From: DASRAJ01 sp039920305
GTDB taxonomy: Bacteria > Bacteroidota > Bacteroidia > Chitinophagales > UBA10324
Direction: 5' to 3'
NCBI GenBank assembly: GCA_039920305.1
Contig: JBDSEA010000160.1
Location: forward strand, 1 to 7,272
DNA: 7,272 nucleotides
The position numbers were made by a program, and so were the translations under genes. A model generated the notes under the pieces. That model searched no databases. It had not been told where the DNA came from and saw nothing but the letters and a program-made list of their open reading frames with translations. Shown one piece after another: positions 1-6,068 of the stretch (position 1 is the first letter of the stretch; each line of letters opens with the position of its first letter).

Positions 1-78
1 CAAACCCGTGGCTGTCGTTTGCTTTGGACAAATAATCAAATAGTCCGTGTACAAGTCAAGTAAATGTTCATTTATCAT
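1..78 (-). CDS. DDE transposase, N-terminal part only (runs off left edge)
   Basis: Read on the minus strand from an ATG at 78-76, the frame stays open to the window edge and gives 26 residues. They include LYTDYL (residues 9-14) and TATGL (22-26). From memory this is the N-terminal signature of a widespread group of IS4/IS701-like DDE transposases, in which a 'LYxDYL...ATGLS' stretch precedes 'SHDxxTRFL'. The catalytic part lies outside the window. The protein would cut and join DNA at the ends of its own insertion sequence. No ribosome-binding site is visible upstream, which is usual for this phylum. The three plus-strand frames over the same bases are also open for a short way (stops near 31, 40 and 61), but none gives a recognisable C-terminus. 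The family name is from memory of the motif, so IS701 versus IS4 is not settled; that this is a transposase start is fairly sure. Confidence 0.75.
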   Translation of the reverse strand, partial: MINEHLLDLYTDYLIICPKQTTATGL

Positions 79-123
79 GGCTAAATTTACCAAATGTTTC
101 AAACCGTTGCGTAACATCAGTTA
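1..123 (-). mobile_element. End of an insertion sequence (right boundary approximate)
   Basis: The partial transposase begins at 78 and reads out of the window, so bases 79 to roughly 105-125 should be the 5' untranslated end of the element, including its terminal inverted repeat. The other end is not in the window, so the repeat cannot be paired and the boundary cannot be fixed. The stretch 107-123, with GTTGCGTAACATCAG, is a reasonable place for the terminal repeat. TTAA at 124-127 would fit the short YTAR target duplications known for IS701, but this is a guess. No promoter matching the Bacteroidota consensus is seen pointing out of the element. Confidence 0.5.
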
Positions 124-157
124 TTAAAAAGAAACACGAATTATCCCTTCAGTATTT

Positions 158-1603
158 ATGAAACCACTCACCCTACTGATCATAATTTTATTTTTTTCAG
201 GCAGTTGCTATTGTCAGGCGATTGCAGCACCGGGTATGTGGAGAGCCCTGCCTCCGGATCTATGGGGAGTTGCTGGTCAAAACACCATTCGTAATAACAT
301 CAACTGGCAGACAAAGCCATTGCTTGATAAGCTGATACAGCTTCATCCCACGCTGCTTCGTTATCCCGGAGGCAGCATAGCCAACTGGTGGGACTGGCGA
401 GAGGGCTGGTTTGTGCAGTCAGAATACTTTCCCAAAGATCTAGGTAAGCTCACGCGCGGACCCGATAAGCCGGAAGATTTTAAGCGGGCAGTGGACCTCA
501 CCGGTGCCACCCCGGTCTGGACGTTGAATATGATTACCAGTGATCTGCAGGAACAGCTTGCAATGTTGCACTATGTGAAATCCCTGGGCATGACTGTAAC
601 GCTGGTGGAATTAGGCTCTGAATTTTACCTGGATGGGAATGAATACATCCGAAATAAATATCCGGCAGGTGTTGATTATGCCCTTGAATGTAACCGGTGG
701 CGTGATTCAATAAAAAAGCATTTTCCTGAAGCAAAATGCGCATACCTTGGTGTAATGACCAAGGGTAACAAGGCTAACCGCCGGAATGAATGGAATGAGA
801 GTCTTGCTTCCGTTGCTATTAATCCAGACGCCATAACACTGCATGTATATCCGCAACAATCCATGCCCAATGCAACTGCGGAGCAAAAAGGTGACCCTGT
901 AGAAATACTGAGTGAGCCGTTCAGGGCGATGGATCGTATCATGAAAAAAGACCTTGCCGCATTTGCCGGAGTTTCAGAGATATGGATTACCGAGTACAAC
1001 ATGAATAATAATACTGCGCCCGTACAGGGTACCTGGCTGCATGGATTATATGTTGCGCTCATTTCTATGAAATTTCTGGAAGATCTCCGTATAACACATT
1101 GTATCTATTTTACAATGTGCGGGAAAGCGGGCTACGGAGCCATCTTTACGGATGATAATGGCTTTGGCTTCGGCTCTGGTCCAAAGAAAGAATTTGTACC
1201 TCCGCCGGATCCACCCAAAACAACACCATGGAGTTTTTCTGCAGCCGGATATACCATGAGCAGGTATGGGGAGGCAGTAAAAGGAAAAGAAAAAGCAACC
1301 TTAATTAGTTTCAAAAATGTTCCACAACTTAAATGCGGCACTGATGGCTTTTCATACCCTGCTCTTTATGGATGGAAATTCACCGCAGGCGCCTCCCAGG
1401 AGATCATTATCCTCAATCTTTCCTCACTATCCATTTCCTGTGATGTCCAGGGCATTTGTTCGCCAGAAAGCAGATATATTCAAAGCAGTGCCGAAGCTTA
1501 TACCTATGTGGCAAAGGGTAATGAAATGAAAACGGAAGAAGGTGTGGTTTCTAATTCTCTCGCTTTGAAACCCTTTTCACTCACCCTGATTAAAGAGAAA
1601 TAA
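158..1603 (+). CDS. Secreted clan GH-A-like glycoside hydrolase (TIM barrel)
   Basis: The 481-residue product starts with a signal peptide (Lys2, hydrophobic core 4-13, likely cleavage near CQ-A at 20-21), so it acts in the periplasm or outside the cell. The body has the pattern of a clan GH-A (beta/alpha)8 hydrolase. It has an early strand motif RYPGGSIANWWDW (68-80), a strand-4 motif ELGSEFY (151-157) with Glu155 as candidate acid/base, a strand-6 motif HVYP (229-232), and a strand-7 motif WITEYN (276-281) with Glu279 as candidate nucleophile. A Pro/Gly-rich loop (about 334-357) leads into a C-terminal beta-rich region (about 358-481), as in GH39, GH51 and GH79 relatives that carry a beta-sandwich. 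The substrate is unknown; arabinofuranosidase- or glucuronidase-like activity is a family-level guess. The acid/base is preceded by Ser rather than the usual Asn. There is no T9SS sorting domain and no Shine-Dalgarno. An insertion sequence end lies just upstream, and a barrel protein follows after 113 bp on the same strand. Confidence 0.75.
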   Translation: MKPLTLLIIILFFSGSCYCQAIAAPGMWRALPPDLWGVAGQNTIRNNINWQTKPLLDKLIQLHPTLLRYPGGSIANWWDWREGWFVQSEYFPKDLGKLTRGPDKPEDFKRAVDLTGATPVWTLNMITSDLQEQLAMLHYVKSLGMTVTLVELGSEFYLDGNEYIRNKYPAGVDYALECNRWRDSIKKHFPEAKCAYLGVMTKGNKANRRNEWNESLASVAINPDAITLHVYPQQSMPNATAEQKGDPVEILSEPFRAMDRIMKKDLAAFAGVSEIWITEYNMNNNTAPVQGTWLHGLYVALISMKFLEDLRITHCIYFTMCGKAGYGAIFTDDNGFGFGSGPKKEFVPPPDPPKTTPWSFSAAGYTMSRYGEAVKGKEKATLISFKNVPQLKCGTDGFSYPALYGWKFTAGASQEIIILNLSSLSISCDVQGICSPESRYIQSSAEAYTYVAKGNEMKTEEGVVSNSLALKPFSLTLIKEK

Positions 1604-1624
1604 TTTCACAACTATCCACATTTT

Positions 1625-1632
1625 TATTTTTG
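1625..1632 (+). promoter_or_regulatory. Possible Bacteroidota -7 element before the DUF3943 gene
   Basis: TATTTTTG matches TAnnTTTG exactly and sits 85 bp upstream of the start at 1717. No TTG is found 19-21 bases upstream; only a weak TTTC at 1604-1607 is present, so the -33 half is poor. The barrel gene may instead be co-transcribed with the hydrolase. Confidence 0.25.
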
Positions 1633-1716
1633 AAGTGGAATAACTTTCTTTTAATTTAACCAGTTGGCTTACTTCATGCTACCATCATTTATCTTATTTA
1701 ACGAATCTTTAAATTC

Positions 1717-3207
1717 ATGAAAAAAGAACTATTCCTCATTCTTTCTATTCTGCTTTTCAGTTCTGCGGTTTATTCCGTATCAGGTACACTTCCATTCCAC
1801 CCTGTTTTTACTCCGCATTATTTCGGTGAGCGATTTATTGCTGCCCGCACACCCATTCTGGATGATACATTACCCTTACCGCATTCAAACCGCCTGTTGA
1901 ATGATGATCCGGAGTATAATAAAAAATATTCGATCCTGGTGCCTATCCTGGAGGTGCCTGCTATAAATGGGTTGATATGGGCCTACGATCGGTATATAGC
2001 CAATTATGATTATGCGCGGATCAGCATCAATTCTGTAGAGAATAATTTTAAGAATGGGTGGGTTTGGGACACTGATGATTTCCCAACCAATTATTCCTCG
2101 CATCCATATGCCGGCAGCCTTTATTTTGCTGCTGCCCGCTCCAATGGATATTCTTTTCTCGAGTCAGCTCCTTTTTCTCTTGGCGGAAGCCTGATGTGGG
2201 AATATTTTATGGAAACCAGCGAGCCATCCTACAATGACCTGATCAATACTACCCTCAGTGGTATTTTTCTGGGCGAGGTGCTCTATCGTTTGAGCTCAAG
2301 TGTCCTTGATGACCGCAAAACCGGCGGTGCGCGGATAGGCAGAGAAATCATCGGGACCATCATTGATCCCGTTAGAGGAATTAACAGGTTGTTGCAGGGA
2401 AAAATGACAAGGGTAGTTGACCGTGAGATTTATCAGAAAGAAACTCTTCACCTTACTGCGGCAGCGGGGGTGCTCATGAGAAACGATGGGACCACTTTGA
2501 AGAGCACTGATACAAGTCCAATGCTCACGATCAACTTTTCTTATGGTGATCCTTTTGAAACACGATACAGAAAGCCCTATGACTACTTTCATCTTCACAT
2601 GGATTTCAGCTTTGGCAATCCCAGCAATATTATCAACAACGTGATCGGAGAGGGGATTTTATTCGGGGGGAATACTGACAGCAGCTACAAAACCAAAACA
2701 CTCTATGGTGTTTTTCAGCATTATGACTACTGGAACACTGACAGCTTCGAGATCGGAACTGTGGGATTTGGTGCCGGACTTCTCACGAAAACGCCGTTGG
2801 GTAAGAATAGCCACTGGCAAAATCAGGTGCATTTATCGGCTGTTCCTTTAGGTGCAAGCAATGCCAAGAAAGTAGTGCAGGATACTGAAGCTCTGAACCC
2901 TGCCTTTCAAAATTATACTTTTGCCGGCGGCGCGGAAATGAAACTGGAATCTGCTTTAAACTTAGGTTTTGCTGAAATAGGTGCCATCTATTACTTCTAT
3001 TACCTTGGTACTTATGTGGGCAGGCCGGGTTATAATGTGCTTTCAATTTTGCGTCCGCGAGTTTCTGTCAAGCTTTTTAGTATCCTCAATGTGGGTTATG
3101 AATACTTGTTGTATACCCGCAATGCACACTATAAAACAGGAAATGATTTCCGCGTTCAAACCGGAGAACAGCGGATTTATGTGCTGCTCAATTTTGGGAA
3201 TTTTTAA
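1717..3207 (+). CDS. DUF3943 domain outer-membrane beta-barrel protein
   Basis: This 496-residue protein has a signal peptide (MKK, hydrophobic core 5-18, cleavage near residues 20-23). Its middle section matches what I know of DUF3943. NGWVWDTDDFPTNYSSHPYAG (113-133) is followed by YFAAARSNGYSF (136-147), a SLMWEYFME segment (158-166), EPSYNDLINTTLSG (169-182) and GEVLYRLSS (186-194). From about residue 242 the chain becomes a run of about ten to twelve alternating amphipathic strands with aromatic ends, and it finishes NFGNF with a terminal Phe, as expected of a Bam-inserted barrel. The role of DUF3943 proteins is not established; a membrane-embedded helical N-part plus a barrel suggests an envelope role. 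The gene follows the hydrolase on the same strand and converges on the VOC gene with only 22 bp between stops and no clear terminator hairpin. Identification of the family is confident, function is not. Confidence 0.8.
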   Translation: MKKELFLILSILLFSSAVYSVSGTLPFHPVFTPHYFGERFIAARTPILDDTLPLPHSNRLLNDDPEYNKKYSILVPILEVPAINGLIWAYDRYIANYDYARISINSVENNFKNGWVWDTDDFPTNYSSHPYAGSLYFAAARSNGYSFLESAPFSLGGSLMWEYFMETSEPSYNDLINTTLSGIFLGEVLYRLSSSVLDDRKTGGARIGREIIGTIIDPVRGINRLLQGKMTRVVDREIYQKETLHLTAAAGVLMRNDGTTLKSTDTSPMLTINFSYGDPFETRYRKPYDYFHLHMDFSFGNPSNIINNVIGEGILFGGNTDSSYKTKTLYGVFQHYDYWNTDSFEIGTVGFGAGLLTKTPLGKNSHWQNQVHLSAVPLGASNAKKVVQDTEALNPAFQNYTFAGGAEMKLESALNLGFAEIGAIYYFYYLGTYVGRPGYNVLSILRPRVSVKLFSILNVGYEYLLYTRNAHYKTGNDFRVQTGEQRIYVLLNFGNF

Positions 3208-3229
3208 AATGGTATTTGCAGTTGTTTTG

Positions 3230-3598
3230 TTAAGTAAAAAATTCTCCAATGTGCCAAAGGATTCCCGATGGATCATGTATAAAACATTCTCTGCCCCAAT
3301 CATATTCTTTAATGGGAATTAGTCTTACTCCTTTATATTTAGTAGTCAGATCTAAAGCCAAAAGCTTGTTCCAGTAATGGGCAACATCATCTACTTCTAA
3401 AAATATCATGGAGTTATCAATCCAATCCTTAACGCAGGCATCTTGCAGGTAAAACGCTAATTTTCCTGTTTTGAAAACTGACATGTTATGACTCACGATA
3501 GTTTCCTGAAAACCCAGATCACAATAAAACTCCCGTGACAATTCAAAGTCCTTCGCTCCAATGAATGGTCGGATTGAAATAGCCTGATGTTCCATCAT
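3230..3598 (-). CDS. VOC-fold protein (glyoxalase / bleomycin-resistance-like)
   Basis: The 122-residue product has the size of a single-chain VOC protein made of two beta-alpha-beta-beta-beta modules. The first module has FIGAKDFELSREFYCDLGF (12-30), the usual 'D...SxxFYxxLGF' helix and turn. The second ends with DWGRECF (100-106), HDPSG (108-112) and ILWHIGEF (113-120), close to the 'WG.R.F..DP.GN' signature of bleomycin-resistance-type members. The usual N-terminal metal His of glyoxalase I is not apparent (IRPFI at 9-13), so a ligand-binding or dimeric non-metal role is more likely than lactoylglutathione lyase activity. The ligand is unknown. The start is one of two adjacent ATG codons (3598 or 3595). 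It lies 24 bp downstream of the PaiB-like gene on the same strand, so the two are probably co-transcribed. Confidence 0.8.
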   Translation of the reverse strand: MMEHQAISIRPFIGAKDFELSREFYCDLGFQETIVSHNMSVFKTGKLAFYLQDACVKDWIDNSMIFLEVDDVAHYWNKLLALDLTTKYKGVRLIPIKEYDWGRECFIHDPSGILWHIGEFFT

Positions 3599-3622
3599 TT
3601 TTACTTTTTTAAGCGGAGGTAG

Positions 3623-4261
3623 TTAATCTTCAGGAAATAATTCTTTAGTTCTTTTTTCCATTTCACCGGCAATCACCTTCGCACTTCCGCCTTTTTCTGA
3701 AAGCTTCTTTTTGATATTTTCATAGCTTTCAGCATCCCTGTCCTGGCTTAATTTGAAAACATTGTTCAATTCAATAATCTCAATTTCGAAAGCAACAATT
3801 GCTTTCATCATCTTATGCTTGAACTCTTCCGGGAGATTGTCAAAAACGGTGGGCGACTGTTTATTGTAATCTTCAAAATGCAGGGAGGTTTTTCGAAGAA
3901 CATCGGCTAACGCCTGATCATCCAAAAACCTGATGATGCCTTTGGCATGTACTGACATATAGTTCCATGTAGAAGCGAGGTGAGGATCGCTGTACCAGGT
4001 AGCGCTTACATAGGTATGTTGCCCGGTGAAAACCACCAGTACATTTGGATTATTTAAAAAGGCTTTGTGATGGTCTGTGTTTTTCATTATATGGCCTCTT
4101 AATATTTGTTTACCATCTACTGTTTCAATAAATACCGGTAGTTGTGTTGCAACAGGTTTGTTTTCCGCATCACATCCGGCTAAAAAAGCAAAAGGATGCT
4201 CGTCAATAAATTTTTTAATTTCATTATCATTCTTTTCTTTGTAATATGGAAGATCGTACAT
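3623..4261 (-). CDS. PaiB-type FMN-binding regulator family protein
   Basis: The 212-residue protein matches the PaiB family (FMN-binding negative transcriptional regulator; split-barrel flavin fold) along its length. It has HPFAFLAG (22-29), VATQLPVF (37-44), TGQHTYVSATWY (79-90), STWNYMSVHAKG (97-108) and FKLSQDRDAESY (169-180). Length is typical for the family. In Bacillus subtilis PaiB represses sporulation and protease genes. In bacteria outside the Firmicutes the role is unproven, and FMN or another flavin binding is the safest prediction. The chain has no helix-turn-helix that I can see, so DNA binding should not be assumed. It is the first gene of a likely two-gene unit with the VOC protein. 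The upstream region is A/T rich with no Shine-Dalgarno and no good TAnnTTTG promoter. Confidence 0.85.
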   Translation of the reverse strand: MYDLPYYKEKNDNEIKKFIDEHPFAFLAGCDAENKPVATQLPVFIETVDGKQILRGHIMKNTDHHKAFLNNPNVLVVFTGQHTYVSATWYSDPHLASTWNYMSVHAKGIIRFLDDQALADVLRKTSLHFEDYNKQSPTVFDNLPEEFKHKMMKAIVAFEIEIIELNNVFKLSQDRDAESYENIKKKLSEKGGSAKVIAGEMEKRTKELFPED

Positions 4262-4458
4262 AATTATTTGTTTTTATTGTTCTGTTTTTTGAGATTTAAT
4301 TCACTCATAATTGCCGATAAAAAAAAGATGCATTATAAGGTTGAAAGTTGATGTGAAAAGCAACACCAATACATACGTTTTACTTTTTAGAGTCGTACTT
4401 TATCCATGGACTATCACCCGCTGGTTAATGTCTTTTCATCCACTCCAAAGTTCGCATC
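4262..4458. other. 197-bp gap between paiB-like gene and proS, no gene seen
   Basis: Both neighbours are on the minus strand, so this holds the 3' end of the proS transcript and the promoter region of the PaiB-VOC unit. I see no rho-independent terminator: the best hairpin is a weak 6-bp imperfect stem around a 3-base loop at 4388-4402, without a following T run on the minus strand. An A8 run lies at 4319-4326. On the minus strand TATAAT occurs at 4337-4332 with TTGCTT 20 bases upstream, but this is not the promoter form of the phylum. No RNA gene is evident. Confidence 0.5.
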
Positions 4459-5952
4459 TCAATATGATCTGGCAAATAGCACCCGTTGCTTTGATGCATT
4501 GCTACTGTAAATACACTTACCATCCTCAGAAAGATTGTTAAGCGGTATGCACCGGATCGTCGCCTTCGTTTCTTCCTTAATCTTATTTTCTGTTTCTGAA
4601 GTTCCATCCCAGTGAGCAGAAATAAATCCGCCGGTGGAATCAAGTATGTGCTTGAATTCATCATATGTATTCACGTGAAAAGTATTTGTTTCCCGGAAGG
4701 AGAGAGCCTTATTGTAAATGGAAATTTGAATGTCATCAAGAAGCTTTACTACTGCCTCCGTGAGGCCCTCCATTGAAATGAGTTGCTTCGAAAGCAGATC
4801 ACGCCGCGCCACTTCAACAGAATTATTCTGTAAATCCCGCGGGCCGATCGCGATGCGGACAGGCACTCCCTTCAGCTCATACTCAGCGAATTTCCACCCG
4901 GGCTTCTGCTTGTCATCGTTATCATATTTCACGGAAATACCTTTTGATTCCAGTTCCTTTTTAATGGGTAAAACCTTTTCATCAATTAGATGCAATTCAT
5001 CCTCGTTGCGTGATATGGGTATGATCACTACTTGTATGGGTGCAAGCCTGGGCGGCAAAACCAGGCCGTGATCATCACTGTGCGCCATGATGAGCGTTCC
5101 GATCAATCTGGTAGAAACCCCCCATGATGTCGCCCATACATGCTCAATTTTATTTTCCTTAGTGGTAAAAGTGACATCAAATGCCTTTGCAAAATTTTGT
5201 CCGAGGAAATGCGAAGTTCCGGCCTGAATGGCTTTACCATCCTGAACCAGCGCCTCTATGCAGAATGTTTCCACGGCACCTGCGAATCTTTCACTTGCTG
5301 TTTTCACCCCCTTGATTACCGGCAATGCCATCCATTGTTCCGCAAATGTGGCATAAACTCCGAGCATGCTATTCGCTTCTGTAACAGCCTCGAAACTGGT
5401 TGAATGGGCTGTGTGTCCTTCCTGCCAGAGAAATTCTGTAGTCCGCAGAAACAAACGGGTGCGCATCTCCCAGCGGACTACGTTTGCCCATTGATTGATC
5501 AAAAGTGGAAGGTCACGGTAAGATTTGATCCAGCTTTTATAGGAATTCCAGATGATTGCCTCACTGGTAGGTCTCACAATTAATTCTTCTTCCAGCTTAG
5601 AATCAGGATCCACCATTAAAGTTCCTTTCTTATCAGGGTTGGCCTTTAAGCGGTAATGAGTCACAACAGCACATTCCTTTGCAAATCCTTCAGCATGACC
5701 TTCCTCCATTTCCAGAAAACTTCTTGGTACAAAAAGAGGGAAATATGCATTTACATGGCCGGTATCCTTAAACATCCTGTCCAGTATTTGCTGCATTTTT
5801 TCCCAGATAGCATAGCCATAAGGTTTAATTACCATGCAACCCCGCACTGCAGAATAGTCTGCCAGCCCGCCCTTTATCACGAGGTCGTTATACCATTGTG
5901 AATAGTCATCGTTTCGTCTGGTAATTTCTTTATTTGGAGATTGATTCTTCAT
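4459..5952 (-). CDS. proS: Proline--tRNA ligase, type 3 (archaeal/eukaryotic-like)
   Basis: This 497-residue cytoplasmic class II synthetase charges tRNA-Pro with proline using ATP. The size fits the type 3 form, which lacks the large editing insertion of the bacterial type 1 enzyme. Visible motifs in order: YFPLFVPRSF (70-79) near motif 1, RPTSE (127-131) for substrate binding, RWEMRTRLFLRTTEFLWQEG from 160 to 179 (motif 2), then HTAH (180-183), QAGTSHFLGQNF (243-254), and HSDDHGLVLPPR (291-302, motif 3). The anticodon-binding domain spans about 306-410, and the C-terminal domain about 411-497. That last domain ends with RVLFARSY; in this type the terminal Tyr reaches into the active site. 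Only two cysteines (Cys468, Cys480) remain where well-known relatives have four for zinc. The start at 5952 gives a normal N-terminus. It is divergent from the aromatic-rich gene, whose -33 element falls in the first codons of proS. Confidence 0.97.
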   Translation of the reverse strand: MKNQSPNKEITRRNDDYSQWYNDLVIKGGLADYSAVRGCMVIKPYGYAIWEKMQQILDRMFKDTGHVNAYFPLFVPRSFLEMEEGHAEGFAKECAVVTHYRLKANPDKKGTLMVDPDSKLEEELIVRPTSEAIIWNSYKSWIKSYRDLPLLINQWANVVRWEMRTRLFLRTTEFLWQEGHTAHSTSFEAVTEANSMLGVYATFAEQWMALPVIKGVKTASERFAGAVETFCIEALVQDGKAIQAGTSHFLGQNFAKAFDVTFTTKENKIEHVWATSWGVSTRLIGTLIMAHSDDHGLVLPPRLAPIQVVIIPISRNEDELHLIDEKVLPIKKELESKGISVKYDNDDKQKPGWKFAEYELKGVPVRIAIGPRDLQNNSVEVARRDLLSKQLISMEGLTEAVVKLLDDIQISIYNKALSFRETNTFHVNTYDEFKHILDSTGGFISAHWDGTSETENKIKEETKATIRCIPLNNLSEDGKCIYSSNASKQRVLFARSY

Positions 5953-5964
5953 TACTTAGTTTTG
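5933..5964 (+). promoter_or_regulatory. Bacteroidota-type promoter for the aromatic-rich secreted protein
   Basis: TTTG at 5933-5936 and TAGTTTTG at 5957-5964 are separated by exactly 20 bases. This matches the TTG-N19-21-TAnnTTTG consensus of the primary sigma factor in this phylum at every fixed base. Transcription would start near 5970, leaving a leader of about 98 bases before the start at 6069. The -33 half lies inside the 5' end of proS on the opposite strand, so the two divergent genes share this stretch. It is seen directly; activity is inferred. Confidence 0.55.
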
Positions 5965-5972
5965 GCATAATG

Positions 5973-6060
5973 ATTGAAAAATAGCGGTGCGAAAAGTAAT
6001 GTATTGAAATAGATTTCGAAGGAAAGTTTGAGGAATAATATCTGTTCAAATTGAAAAATA
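5973..6060. repeat. A/T-rich direct repeat ATTGAAAAATA in the divergent gap
   Basis: ATTGAAAAATA occurs at 5973-5983 and again at 6050-6060, with a shorter relative ATTGAAATA at 6003-6011. On the minus strand each long copy reads TATTTTTC, one base from the TAnnTTTG -7 element, so the copy at 5983-5976 could serve proS. No matching TTG is present at the right spacing. In A/T-rich DNA such a repeat may be chance. Confidence 0.4.
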
Positions 6061-6068
6061 TCTAAGCC

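Noticed and set aside
1..63. Plus-strand open frame ending at TAA 61-63, possible C-terminus of an upstream gene
   Set aside because: The minus-strand frame over the same bases gives a recognisable transposase start; the plus-strand peptide matches nothing I know.
60..90. 6-bp inverted repeat GTAAAT / ATTTAC with a 19-base loop
   Set aside because: Short, A/T-rich, spans the transposase start and has no T run; too weak for a terminator or an operator call.
534..1341. Minus-strand open frames at 534-743, 676-1062 and 1132-1341
   Set aside because: They lie wholly inside the hydrolase gene, whose motifs and signal peptide are clear; the products have no recognisable features.
3188..3229. A/T-rich ATTTT...AAAAT pairing between the convergent barrel and VOC genes as a two-way terminator
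   Set aside because: The stem is about five A-T pairs and no G-C core is present.
2981..3322. Plus-strand 113-codon frame overlapping the barrel gene end and the VOC gene
   Set aside because: It is out of frame with the barrel gene and antisense to the VOC gene; both of those are well supported by family motifs.
4332..4363. TTGCTT-N20-TATAAT on the minus strand as a promoter for the PaiB-VOC unit
   Set aside because: The form is E. coli-like with an over-long spacer, while this phylum uses TAnnTTTG; likely chance.
4311..4541. Plus-strand 76-codon frame in the gap before proS
   Set aside because: It runs about 80 bases into the 3' end of proS on the other strand and has no start signal, motif or typical composition.
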